A stretch of DNA of 64,000 bases from Steinernema hermaphroditum. Lineage: Eukaryota; Nematoda; Chromadorea; Rhabditida; Steinernematidae. The notes beneath the pieces were generated by a model. That model saw nothing but the letters and a program-made list of their open reading frames with translations, was not told the DNA's origin and ran no database searches. Shown here in pieces: positions 44,046 through 55,730 of this stretch. The stretch covers positions 6,882,001 to 6,946,000 of the forward strand of contig CM059621.1 of NCBI GenBank assembly GCA_030435675.1, in the 5' to 3' direction. Position 1 is the stretch's first letter; the number at the start of each line of letters is the position of its first letter. A program made the translations under genes and the position numbers.

Positions 44046-47000
44046 TTAATTCTTCGGGTTTTGGGCTTCGGCGGCACGACCTTCCTCGGCGGGCTGCTGG
44101 GCAGCTGAAGTGTCGACGGATTCTGGACGTGTCAAGTGGGCGCGCTGCTCCTCCAGGCGGCCGGCTTGCATCTTCATGACCAACATCGAGATGTCCTCTT
44201 CCGGAATCGTCATCGTTCGACGTCCGCCGAGTTCGCTCCGCTGATCTTCAAGGCGATCCGCCTGGCATCTGAGAACCATTTCGTAGAGATGCTCGTGGTC
44301 AAAGGTCCCCTCGTCATTGGTTTGAGCTTCTCCGCTGAAGAAGGGGATAGAATCAGGAGGGTACAATCGATTCTTACTCGTTGAGTTTCTCAAGAAGCTG
44401 CTCGGGATTGTTAAGGCCGGGAAGGACCAGATGTGCACGTTGCTCCTCCATTCTTCTTCCTTGAATCAGCGCGATGAGATCTAGGATCGCTTCTGGACCA
44501 TCTGAAAGGACGGACTAATTAGTGGCGCGTCCCATACACAGGCGTTGTCGCTGTTCTTGACACTTCGCGCCGTTTGGGTGAGTGACAGAGGCACAGAAAC
44601 AGATAGAACGGCAAGCGAAGGAAGAGAAACATTACGCATGCGTTCGCGAAGCGCACTTGGGTCCAGTGACATTCTGCGGTCCTTGTGCGTGACAGTCGAA
44701 GCAAATGAGGCATCACTGCTTGATTGCACTTCGCGGCGCTTCTTCCGGTGGGGCGGCGGCAGCGACGGCACCCTGAATACCCCTTCGTCGAGCTGGCGCG
44801 GAGTAGCCGGAGCGATGGAAGAGATATCGTTCTCGTCCAGAGTGCCTTCCTCGCAGATGAAAGAGATCGAACGCCGCTGCTGAGCGGGGAAACTCATTCT
44901 CGGCTTCGAGGAGCCCGGCCGCGTTAGTGGAGTTGAGGTTACTGGCGGAGCGAACGAAGAGCTCGGAGCGGGCGTCTCCGTCGCTTGGGGAGTGCCCGTC
45001 AAACTCAATCGGAGCCTTCCTATCAGCGAGTGACGTCTGTTCGACGATTTTGACGAACTCTTCTTCTTGGTCGTCAAGGCATCGGCCGAAAACTGGCTGC
45101 TGCTTCCTAAAGAAAGAAAACACTACAAAGCACCACCACAACCAACAAGCACCACCATAGTCGAGTTCAAACAAAGGAAACTTGATGAAAGTAATGAAAG
45201 AACGTGCACAACACACATACACGGAAGGCAATCCGGGAGTTTACTGACACTTAAGAAGTCAAAAGCAATTATGGTGAGGCACTTGCACTCAAGAGAGCAA
45301 AAAGCGGACAAAGCGAGAAGTGGGGAAGTGTTCTTGAACACGCACTTGTTTGAAGATAAAACGCTCTTGAAATGGTGATAGGGGCAGCACCCGACCCTTA
45401 AGTCTTTCGATGACTCTAATTTCCGAAAGATCGAGGAGGGCTGCGGAAATGGCACAGCTTCGTCTTTTCAGGACCGACGTCCGGGGAGGAATAAAAGAAG
45501 TTAACTAAAGTCGCGTACGCGCGATTCTTCGCCTGCCGGCCGATTGAAATATTTACGCGTCAGAAGTAAGGCGTGACCACGGTACGGGCATAAACCAATT
45601 TTGGCTCGCCAAAAGTGGCAAGAAGAGGAGCGAAAGCGCACGCACCCGTAATTACCACCCGAGGCACTATTAAATCGACATTTTTGCCGTCTCAGGCCCT
45701 TTTATCACATAATGAGCACAGTCTTGAAGCATTCGTGCGGATGCGGCGACCACAAAAAGTGGTCTTCGCCATTTATGAGGGACCACTTAGAACCTAAGAG
45801 CGCAAGAAAGCTATGACATTTGCCCACGCAAAGACAATTAAATGCACTACCGTAATCCCACCCAAATCGTGGAAATTCCGGTTTCGAAAAGCGCAGAAAG
45901 TGGTGTTTTTAGATCCCCCAAAACCTACCAAGCAGAGATATCCAAACAGCGTCTTTGACGACCAGCTTTCCTAGAAGCGCCTAGTTATGGCTGTGGGGAA
46001 GAATGGCGCCGCCCAATTGTTCCGCGAGTAAACAAACAGATTCAAAAAAAGCTACTTTAGCCGCGTTAATTCAATATAATATCGCCGATACCGCAGCGTA
46101 GAACAGACGACCGCTCGATGGAAAACTACTTATTTAATGACGAAAAAGGCTGCGCGCCGAAAAAACAACATCAAACTGAACCGAAGATGAAAAAGTGTTT
46201 TTGAGCCGTAAAACGCAAAAGCCCTCATCAATCTTTCGGCAGCTTAGTGCTGTGAAAGCCAGCGTGCCACTCCTCTTTCAAAGCTTCATCCATCTATTTG
46301 TACATAGTCAAGAGCCTCAAAAAACTTTGACATTCTCTGACCCAACTCCCAAAGGGCCAATTTGAAGTTTTACAGATTATTCAAAAAATCACCGACCTGT
46401 GGCGATGCTGATGTTATCGGACTGCCTCACTCCTGCTTTGTTAGTGACGTCGTTGAGAATCACTGGGTCACACCGCTGATCGTCGATGCGTTTGCTCTGC
46501 ATACGCTGGATCATGTCGAAGAAGTCCTCGTTAGGGGCGGCGTTGGAGTTCGTAGAGAACGCGGACGACTTCTTGCCCTTCGTCGATGAAGTCGACGTCG
46601 ACTGCTGAAAGGGAAGAGTTAGAACTGACACTCGATAAATAAGTAATGTTGCCGAAGTTCCAATGCGACCAAAGCTATCTAACATGCGCCTAATAGGATG
46701 GAGTCCTTTGGTCCCTTGCAGTGCCTTCAAGTCCTGTTCCAAATTGCAATTGGCAAAGTGCACGCAGCGGCAATTGAGTAGAGGAAATCTCCCGCTTGTT
46801 GGGCCTGTTCTAATTTCCGCTCACCATTCAACACAACAAATGATGGGGGAAGCGACGAGCAGCTGAGCGCGCTGCAGCATTTCCTGGGCAGCAACGTCAC
46901 GCCAACACCTTTGACGCACGTTCCGCTTTGAGAACAATGACCCGTAATAAACTTCGAAAACAGATGAATGCGAGCGAGAAAAACAATCAGAACACAATTA

Positions 47001-49806
47001 AAATAGAAAATCAATGGGCTTTCGTATTCTGACATTTTGTGACGTCGCTGCCTCGGCCATCCTGAATAGGGGACAGATTGCGGCACCCAAAAGTACTTGC
47101 TGACTTGCTAAAAGCAGCCATAAACGAACCTTCAGTCCGATTCGATGCTCAGCAGACGAAGCTGCCGGTGCACTGGCACGTCTCCACCATTTGGACATTC
47201 AGAACTCCCAATTATCACTCGACTTCTTAACGTCTACGTGTCCACAGCAACACACAAAGGGGAAAGATCGCGGGCGACAAGAACTTGCAGCTTGGAAATA
47301 CGGCTAAAGAGCGCCACGCCAAAGCACAACTATAACTAACGCGGTTAGAGAGAAAGAATATCTTTTTCCTTCTACTTTCTCGTTCTTATCTCGATCGCCC
47401 CTGTTTGCGGGAGCCGAACGGAGCAACCAGCGCTGCCGGCGTCACTTGACAAGTACAAATAAGCAGCAGCAGCAGTTCGCACTCGCTGCCACCACAATTG
47501 TTCTTATCATAATTATTCACATCTGTCAACAACAACTAATTGCCATAAACTTTCCCAGAAACGGAGCCGTGGGAGAGGGCGACCAACCTTTCGCCACCAT
47601 CCCACTGTGAACGCAAATGAGAAATGTTTCCTCACTCCTCGATTTCTTAATTTCCTCCAGCCCTGAGGCACGTGCAAAGGGACATTTTTAATCCGTCGAA
47701 GCAGCTGTTCGCCCCAAGCAGCGAACTCCAGAACCGACCCATTATGCTCACAGTGCCCTAATTCGATTCATTTTGGTTCTGGCCGACAAGAAACGCGCGG
47801 ATTATGTTATTTGTTTCATCAGCCCCGGCAAATTGCAACAAACAACTGTTGGGGAACCAATGGATCCGGGTAGAGGGAACCGCCATAAAACGAAGCACCG
47901 CTGTTACTTACCTTCGACATCTTTGATGCGTTAAAGAGCTCGGTGGCAGAAGTCCGTGACAATCCGCAGTCGACGCTCGTACTCGAGTGGAGCGAAGCGT
48001 CCAGCGGCGTTGCGCTGACTCCGCTGGCCATACATGTCTTCATGATCAACGACTGCAGCGAAGCGGAGAGGAGGTTCGGCATGCTCCGGCTTCCAACCAG
48101 GTGGCCGCCGCTGTGATCCACAGGACGGCGAGGGTCCGCGGAGTCGTCGATCTTCACTTGGCCGTCCACGATGAGCGAAGTGCCGGCTTCGTCTTGAAGC
48201 AACTGCTTGATCTGGTCATTGGCTGATACTTCCATGGCGTGGTCGCGCATCTGAAAAAGAGAGCATACATCAACATCAACGAACGAAGCCAATGGAGTTA
48301 GAATACAACAGACGCCTAAACGAAATAAACTCCCACTTCGAGAATTTGCAACTTAACTGAGCGTGAAAATCGATAAATATCAATTAACCCCAACTCCAAA
48401 AACAAACACATACCTCCAAAGCCAATTTCTTGTTAAGCGCGAGGAAATAGAGCGCTTTGGGCCGGTCGTTTTTGTTTTCGAAGTTGACGGCTAGAGAGGC
48501 ACAGGCTCTCGCCTCTCCAGCGCTGTCCTTCAGCTCCCGGGCGAGAGACAGATGGCGAAGGTGGTAGTCAATCGCTGAAAATGGGCTTACGGTAACAACC
48601 GACGAAACAATAAGCTCGTTACCAGAATCGAAGTCGCCCTGAATGGTGGCCGAGTTGCCGAGACCAAAACAAACTTGGGCTTCGCCGATTCGATCGCCCT
48701 GTTCTTGGGCGACCGACAACGCCAACCTAATAAGAACCGATGTGTAAACACTTTGTTCGCAGTCCGCTTACTTATAGAACTGAACGGCTTCTTCCAATTT
48801 CGACATATAAACATGAGCATTTCCCAGGTTAGAGTAGGCACGTCGCATGGCAGCTCGATCACCAAACTGGCGAGCAATATCAAGGCGCTGCAATTACGGT
48901 AATCGGCATTAATCACGTTATTAATGTTCATGTGTACCTTCTGGTGATAGAAAACAGCAGTTTCGAAATCCCCCAATAAATAATAGACATTGCCGAGGTT
49001 ACCGTAGGTTCGACCTCGGGAGTACGGATCGTCCAGCTGCTCGACTACTTCGAGATTTTGCCTAAACGGAGAGCAATAGAAAGGAATCTCTACAGCAGCA
49101 TACTTGTACAGATCAACCGCCCTTTTGAGATCATCCTTATAGGCCTGGCTCACCGAGGCAGAGCTCAGATCGTGGTTACTCGGCTGAGGCGGGTTGTTCT
49201 GGCGTCCTTTCGAGTGATAAACTGTAGCCAGGTTATACAGGGCCCTTGCAACGCAGGTCTAAAATGATACTGCTTAGGACAGGTAATAGGGATTGGCCAG
49301 CATACAGGGTCATTGATGCTTTGTGCGATCTTGAGATGAAGCTCGCAGTAGTACACCGCGTCCTTGTAGTTCGCCAGAGCCTTATACGTGTTTCCGAGAT
49401 TTCCACAGGCTTTCGCTTCGCCAGCTGGGTCCTTCATCAGTCTGAAAGGCACGATTAAACGGACGTAGAAACGGGGAACTGCTTACACAGTGATCACCAG
49501 GTCGTTATGGTGGAAATGCAGGGCCTTCGTATAGTTCCTGATCGAGAAATAGGCATTTCCCAGCTGCGAGTAGATGGCAGTCAGGAGTTGCACCTTTTTC
49601 GTGCCGACCTCGATCGCCTTTTCGAGGTACTGGATGCCCAGGTGGACGTCGTTGTCGCGGATGAGCCGCTCGCCCTCTTGAGCCAGCGCGAGGCATTCGG
49701 ATTCGTTGTCCTCAGACCGGCAACGAGACGAGTCTGCCGACTTGAGACGAGACGCCGCCGAGACATCGGCCGAGACAGAGTCGTCGGGCCTACAAACTCT
49801 GTGCAT
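44046..49806 (-). CDS. ags-3: Activator of G-protein signalling 3: TPR plus GoLoco protein (GPSM1/2, Pins/LGN family)
   Basis: Receptor-independent regulator that binds GDP-bound G-alpha-i/o through GoLoco motifs and partners through TPRs at the cell cortex. Twelve exons (49806-49487, 49441-49306, 49258-49104, 49061-48938, 48887-48772, 48726-48623, 48574-48414, 48250-47912, 46604-46397, 45106-44636, 44501-44378, 44334-44046) give 848 residues; all phases fit. Residues about 30-370 are TPR repeats (ECLALAQEGERLIRDND; YSQLGNAYFSIRNYTKAL; KACGNLGNTYKAL; GRTYGNLGNVYYLLGDFE; AYSNLGNAHVYMSKLEEA). Then a serine-rich linker and four GoLoco motifs: EDFFDMIQRMQSKRIDDQR (about 511), EAILDLIALIQGRRMEEQR (about 715), HLYEMVLRCQADRLEDQR (about 769) and DISMLVMKMQAGRLEEQR (about 800), each with the final (D/E)QR arginine. 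Two introns are about 1.3 kb, unusual here. A 42-base intron splits a TPR. Confidence 0.93.
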
Positions 49807-52195
49807 TCGAGGCCTGAAAGGTGTGCAAATCGGTTGAAACTATCCTAGAAACACGCGATTCTCTCTCTCGATACGCGCCACGAACAATCAAATCGATATC
49901 TAGCCGTTCTTCTCTCCCAGATATTGCAGCAGAAGTCAAGTGGCAGATTGTAGAATTACTGGATAAAAAGCGCGCGAAGCGGCTGAGCCAGAGCACACGA
50001 ACATACACACATCGCAGCGGAGACCTTTCTCGCTCCTCCGGCATTATTCATGGCGCCCGACGACCTCGCGGCGAGGCAGCCGGCTCGCGTTCGGCCACAA
50101 CCCGCAGCCACGCCCTTTTGGCGCGTATATTGGAAATTTTGAAGAAGGCGCCGAGTGATCAGGGAGGCCGTAAGAAGACCTTCTGGAAGAAAAAAAATGA
50201 AGAGCGATCCTGAAGACACACGAGAGAATTCTGTCGGAGTGAGCGAGAGAGGCGCCAGAAATCTCGGCTTGTTCGCTCTAAATTTTGCGCGCGCGCTTCG
50301 CGGGTGATCCAATTCAGCAGGACGCCAGGACTTTGACCGCATTGTCGTCGATCTTCTCATGTGTGATTGGAGCAAATATGTCAGTTTTGTGTGGAATGGA
50401 TGTGAGAAGCGCTTTGATGTTTTGTGATCGAATTACGTGCGAACAGGCCTTTGGTTTTCATTGTTTGAGCAAGAAGATCGCCCGAACTGTGTTCTGGTGC
50501 TTTTTGATGGCAATGTTGCATCTGAATTGGAATAAGGGTGCTGCGTGATGAATTATGCCCACATTCCACTCATTATTGTGGCTAGACTCTCTTTTCACGT
50601 ATTTTGTGCTCGACTATGGAAGCCAAGAATGTGGGCACTTCAACGTTTCTTTCAAACCTCACGCATGGCTGACTTTGTTTTCAAGATTTTTGACTTGCAG
50701 AGAAACAATAATTGCTTTTGCATGGCATCACAAGAAGTTCAGCAGTTGCATCCTAATGCGAAGAACGGGAAGTAAATATAATTTGGCTTGCCGCTTTGAA
50801 CGAAATGGACGCCCTCAACGGCCATCAAAAGCGAGGGATTCATTCCGCGCTAAATTAAAAAAGGGCTGAAACTCGCGCGGAGTATAAACAAACTTAAGGA
50901 AACCCTCTAGCGTGTAAACACCCGAAAAACGGGGGCGGTATATCACCAGGGCTCACGTGGCCGTTCTTCAGCAGAACACGTCACATCCGTTCGGCGCACA
51001 CCGTCGCCGAAGCCTTAGTCATCAGAAGTACGCACTTCGTTGGACAGGAACGCCTGAAAAGTTAGTCAACTAATTAATTAGCGTCAACACAGACCAGCTG
51101 TTTCTGGCTTGTCACATCGTCACTGATCCTATTATTTACCGACGTACGATAATATTTGCCGACAGTGCTCATTTGCGCGCTTCGTGGAGAACAACAGTGT
51201 CGCCAAAGCGCAGAGCGCTCAGTCCTCTCTTGTTCCATCTCTTGTCCATCCTGTTCGCGCCTTCTTTCCCGCCAACCTGTACAAATCGATCAATCGCGAA
51301 GAAAAGATGGATACAGATGAATCAGCGTTCCCCACTCCAAAGCCTCAAGGCTCTTCTGCTGCAATCCTAACGCAGCCTCTGCCAGAGATTCAGCTCCAAG
51401 AAACCCGATCAGGCAATGTCTACTGCGTGGAGTGTGCCGCAGCAGTGGGCGAATGTTGCGTCAACTGTGGCGACCAGATGGCTGACATATTCACGCTGCT
51501 TTGTTGTTGTTGTTTTTGGTGCAATCAGTGAGACGTTGTGCTTTAATTGTATGAGATATGTACAAACAGCTGATAATGGCATCTGTCACAAGTGCATTTT
51601 GATAAACCGTTTGTTTTATGGCCGGGCTCCTTTCACATCAAAGTACACATTGAAGTAACCCATGCGTTCCATATCAAACCAACGCTCACCATGTCAGCAA
51701 AATGAATAGAAGCGGTTCCATAGACATTTGTCTGTGCAAAGTCTGATTTGAGTCTGTCTCCATTGCAGTAATGTTTTGCATTTGTCTAGACTGCAACCGA
51801 CTCCCAAAGCGACAGTCCTGCGCCTCCTCCGCGTCCCGTCTGTCGACTCTCTCTTTTTCGCGACTTGGAACCAGATTTTAATCGCATTCTTTCGGATCCT
51901 ATTCTGGATCTCGTTCTATCTGTATCGTCCCTCTTTTTGTTTTCTCATATTTGGCTGAAATTGTTTTGAATTGACATATGCCATTTGATTATTGTCGCCC
52001 ATGCTCGATACCCCCGTTTAGTGATCACACGACCGAAGCACACTGTATACTGTGTTTGGTAAATTCCTTGTTTTGTCTTTCCAGTTGCTTCTTTTTGTTG
52101 ATTGTTCTTATTTCTTGATTTTTGGGGCCGGTAACATTGTTGTGTAACCCTCCTGCTCCGTCTTATTACTGTTCTTCTTTTTCAGAATATCAAAC
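49807..52195. other. Region between divergent ags-3 and USP genes
   Basis: Promoter side of both genes. No firm gene apart from the doubtful cysteine-rich frame at 51307-51531 and a related open stretch to 51658. GC-rich near 50000-50120. It may carry upstream non-coding exons of the USP gene. Confidence 0.4.
51307..51531 (+). CDS. Possible cysteine-rich exon(s), unrecognised
   Basis: ATG 51307 starts MDTDESAFPTPKPQGSSAA, then a zinc-finger-like cluster (GNVYCVECAAAVGECCVNCG). In another frame 51540-51655 gives LCFNCMRYVQTADNGICHKC, again CxxC...CxxC. They could be two exons of one gene or the N-terminal zinc finger that human USP16/USP45 carry and the USP downstream lacks. None of the donors I tested joins them to 52186 in phase without a stop, so I keep it as an uncertain separate gene. 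Confidence 0.3.
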   Translation: MDTDESAFPTPKPQGSSAAILTQPLPEIQLQETRSGNVYCVECAAAVGECCVNCGDQMADIFTLLCCCCFWCNQ

Positions 52196-54215
52196 ATGAC
52201 GGCACCTGATAATACGGGTCTTCCGCACATTAAGGTTGTGTCGCTAAACTGAGAAGCACAGCTATTGCTAGAATCTTTTAGGGCTTGCGGAATTTGGGAT
52301 TGACGTGCTACTACAACTCGGTGATGCAGTGCATGATGCACACCCATCTTATGCATGATTATATCCGTGTCGTGGTGAATCAGGATGGCTGGACGGCTCC
52401 ACGGCAAAACAACTTCAAGTTGGATGATCGGGATCCGTTCACTTTGCCAAAACGACGTTTTGAGTATAACAAGGACGTGTTCCGAGGATTTGTGTTCAGC
52501 CGTCTCAAGCAATTCTTCTATGAGTTCCACAGCGGACACAGCATTAGCCCAAGTGAGCTCTTGAATGCAATCCGTGAGTCTTACAAGAAGTCAAGGCAAG
52601 TACTTCTTAGCTGCAGGATACCAATATCATCTTTAGGACAGTGTTGCCTCATTGGACTCAGTGCGACGCCAGCGAGGCCTTCATGCTTTTGACAGAATGC
52701 TTGGAGACAGAAGAACGTGGAATCAGGAAGGTTGCTGTGAAAAAGCACGAGTTTACTCACTTCAAAAAGGTTCCCATCGAAGATGCCATCAAAGGTGTAA
52801 CGTGTTCTGCAAGCATTCGTTACCGTTTTCTCTTCAGCGTATCAGCGAGTCGCTGACCAAGCCAATGTGCCTACATGGATTGACGCTGTGTTTGGTCTAA
52901 TTTACATCCAAATGACCACTTGTCAAGATCCAGCGTGCAAACACGTCTCCATGAGGCTTGTTTCAACAAAGAATCTGATTCTCCATTTGAACTTCAAGCC
53001 GCAAGAAGCTGGCCGTTCCGGTTCAAGATTTGAGAAGAGCAGTGCCTCCGAATGTCAGATGAGCAAGTACAAGCAAAAGAAGCTCAAGGAGGTTGAGCGT
53101 TAACCTACTTTCCAAAAGCCCCAACAAAACTCGTTTAGAAAAAGAAAAGGGAGCTTCGGAGAGTGCACAAAAATACTGGTCCCTCCCTTGAAAATGGCCA
53201 TTCCGAGCACCAAGAACCTGTAGAGAAAGAGGACAAGACGGACGAAGTCCTTGCCGATCCGTGCGAGGCCACGGACGAGAACGGGAACCCTGAAGATTCG
53301 GCGAAGGGCAGTGATGAAAATACCACGACAGCTCCCGAACAGGACAAAGGGCTTCGATCCCGTGAAACTAGTGTCACAGAGCCCGAACATTCTGATTCTG
53401 ATAATGAAGTCGATGATGAAGGCGAGAATAAAGAGGAGCTCCCCGCCGACGATATGGCCAATGGCAATGCCCCCACAAGCAGTGTGGCAACGCTGGTTCC
53501 ATACAAAAGGACCTCTTATGGTGGCATGACGATCATGGACTGCTTGGAGAACTGGACCGCTCCCAACGAACTTTCTTCGTACCAGTGTGATGGATGCTGT
53601 CCTGAGAAATCCGTAAGTGTGAGAAACTCATCCAGTGATTGCGTTTTGTTTCAGAAGAAGCGTGTGGACGCTGTCCAGCGCTTCCTTATCTTTGCACCAC
53701 CTCCGGTGCTTGTTTTATGTCTTCAACGTGCCACGGTGAGGCATACTAAGGTCTCAACCCATGTAAAATTTGACCTTGTTATCGATATTGCTCCATTTTG
53801 TGTGTCGAATGGACTGGTATGACCAATTTCATGTTTTTCTCTCATATTCACCCGTGTTTAGCGCGTTCCTAAGGGCCAGAAGGAACTGAAGTACGGCCTC
53901 TATGGAATCGTCGTCCACGAAGGGTACTCCTCGAGCGCTGGGCACTATATCGCATGCGTGCGCCGGCGCAGACCGCCTCCCAATATCCGTGCGCGCTTCG
54001 AAGAGGCGTTCTCGACGGCCAGCGTGCAGCCAGAAATTATCAAGAATTTGATGGAGGAAGCGCGGAAGTCCTCTGAAGCTGAAGAAGGTGCCAAGCAGGA
54101 ACCCACCGAAACTGACCAATGGTACTACGTCAGTGACAACCACTACAGCCCTGTATCCTGGAATGATGTCGCCCGGCGACAAGCCTTCATGCTGTTCTAC
54201 GAACGTCTGGATTAA
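52196..54215 (+). CDS. Ubiquitin carboxyl-terminal hydrolase, USP16/USP45 type
   Basis: Cysteine protease that removes ubiquitin from proteins (histone H2A for human USP16, by family knowledge). Exons 52196-52234, 52282-52595, 52637-52794, 52838-53091, 53139-53612, 53655-53816 and 53862-54215 give 584 residues in phase. Cys box GLRNLGLTCYYNSVMQ (catalytic C about 22; the upstream Asn is kept, but GNTC reads GLTC); QCDASEAF in place of the usual QQD.E; zinc-finger cysteines CQDPAC and CDGCC; a long acidic insertion of about 120 residues (about 258-400) as in USP16; His box SAGHYIACV (His about 495); and the end SDNHYSPVSWNDV...AFMLFYERL, very like USP16/45. Intron 2 starts with GC (AAG|GCAAGT). 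It lacks the N-terminal zinc-finger UBP domain, which may lie in an unresolved upstream exon. AATAAA at 54322-54327. Confidence 0.9.
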
Positions 54216-54644
54216 TTTACCGGTGGATGCTGCGTGTTCATGTTATTGTTGTTACGTATCTGTTGTTGATGTTTCAGATTTTTACCCAGATAGTGTTAAG
54301 GTTTTATCGTTGTTAAAGATGAATAAATTGAAAAGGTCATTTCACAAAATGTGACGTATTTTCGCTTTCCGTCGACGTTCTCTTCGTCACTGATTTCTCG
54401 CCTTCTATTGTTTTTCTCTTCGATCGTCGGAATTTGGAAAATTCCCGAATTTGGAGTTCCACCGCACTACGTCGCCTGTTTGGAAGCTAATTTTCCACAA
54501 ATGAAAATTTTCCAGACGTCTGCATCTGTGCAGATCTCCAACGAGACACTATGGCCATTCACTTCCTGGGACAGCACCTGGTGGACCGGCGGTACGCTGC
54601 GCAGTGCGAACGAAAGATCCTGAGTCAACTCTCAAACTGTCGCG

Positions 54645-55730
54645 ATGGCCGCTTCTAAACCATGTACTTCTCCTACGCCGGCCCCACCAGGAGACATGGT
54701 TGAATCAGTGCTTAGCCTCGAGATGAAAGCGCCGTTCACGATTGGATTGATGCTGAGCACGGACAATCCGCCTAAGATCACGAAGTTGCTGCCGTCGTCG
54801 TCGTTCCTCGGGAAGCTCTTCGCCGGTGACATTATTTTGTGCGTCAACGAACAGGTAAATCTATTTTTAGGCTTTAATTTGCTGAGGAATCGATGTTGCA
54901 GAAAATAGCTAATATCGGCGATTTCTTCAAGTACTGCAAACCGGGTAAAGTGTCGGTGCGCTTTAAGCGAGACGAGTACTGTACCACTAACATCAAGACA
55001 CTTCCGAAACCGAAACCTGACATCGAGTCGTTCGAATTCCAAATGATGTGGCGCACTGGAGGAATGCCGATTGGAATCCTGGTCTATCAGGACGCTGAGA
55101 AGCGCGTGATCGTCAGCATGGTCGAAAACGGCACAGTTGCCAGCCAATCGGTCCGGGCGGGAGATATCCTTACTAAGGTGAACGACGTACCCGTCAAAGA
55201 TAAGGAGATCGCCAAAAAGGTATTTAGGGTGCTTATGATTGATTCAGTTTATCTTCCTCTAGTTGATTCTGGACAGCGTGAACACCCAGCGCCGAGTGAA
55301 GATGACCATCGAGCGTTCGGTTTGCTCCACTCCTTCTTCCATTCTCGACCCCAAGAGTGAAGTCAGGGGCGAACTCAAAAGCGAACTGAAACTCGAGCCC
55401 AAAAGCGAAATGAAACCCGAACCCAAAAGCGAAGTTAAGAGCGAAGTCAAAGCCGAGATTAAAGTCGTCCCACAAGTCCCGAAGCTTCCGAATTTCGACC
55501 TTCCGCTACCGGCTGACGTGCTCGCCATCATGGACACGAATGTTGACTTCCACCGGAAGCCATACACCATGCCGGCCATAATCAAGCGCAACGTTCCCGG
55601 AAGTCAAGTCGCCAGTGGAAGTGGCACCAAATTGAGTATCTCGAATTCGCCATCCGAAGAAAACGCCCTGGAGTACGACCCGTCGGAGAAGCCACTAAAA
55701 GTCACACCGAAGCGCGTCGGATCCGCCTAG
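54645..55730 (+). CDS. Two-PDZ-domain protein with charged repeat tail
   Basis: Exons 54645-54854, 54902-55219 and 55263-55730 give 331 residues in phase. PDZ 1 lies about residues 18-98: VLSLEMKAPFTIGLMLSTDN (the GLM position replaces GLGF), GKLFAGDIILCVNEQKI. PDZ 2 about residues 120-200: FEFQMMWRTGGMPIGILVYQ, VENGTVASQSVRAGDILTKV, VPVKDKEIAKKLILDSV. Nematodes have an expanded set of such short PDZ proteins without named function; partners would be C-terminal peptides. From about 215 the tail has six to seven copies of a five- or six-residue unit like (E)PKSE(V/M)K, highly charged, then a proline- and serine-rich end. The gene follows the USP by about 430 bases on the same strand. AATAAA at 55771-55776. 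Confidence 0.85.

Noticed and set aside
49061..49104. Unspliced reading through a TPR in ags-3 (EIPFYCSPFR)
   Set aside because: A 42-base stretch with GTATGC and TTTAG ends interrupts a conserved TPR; removing it restores YKQNLEVVEQ.
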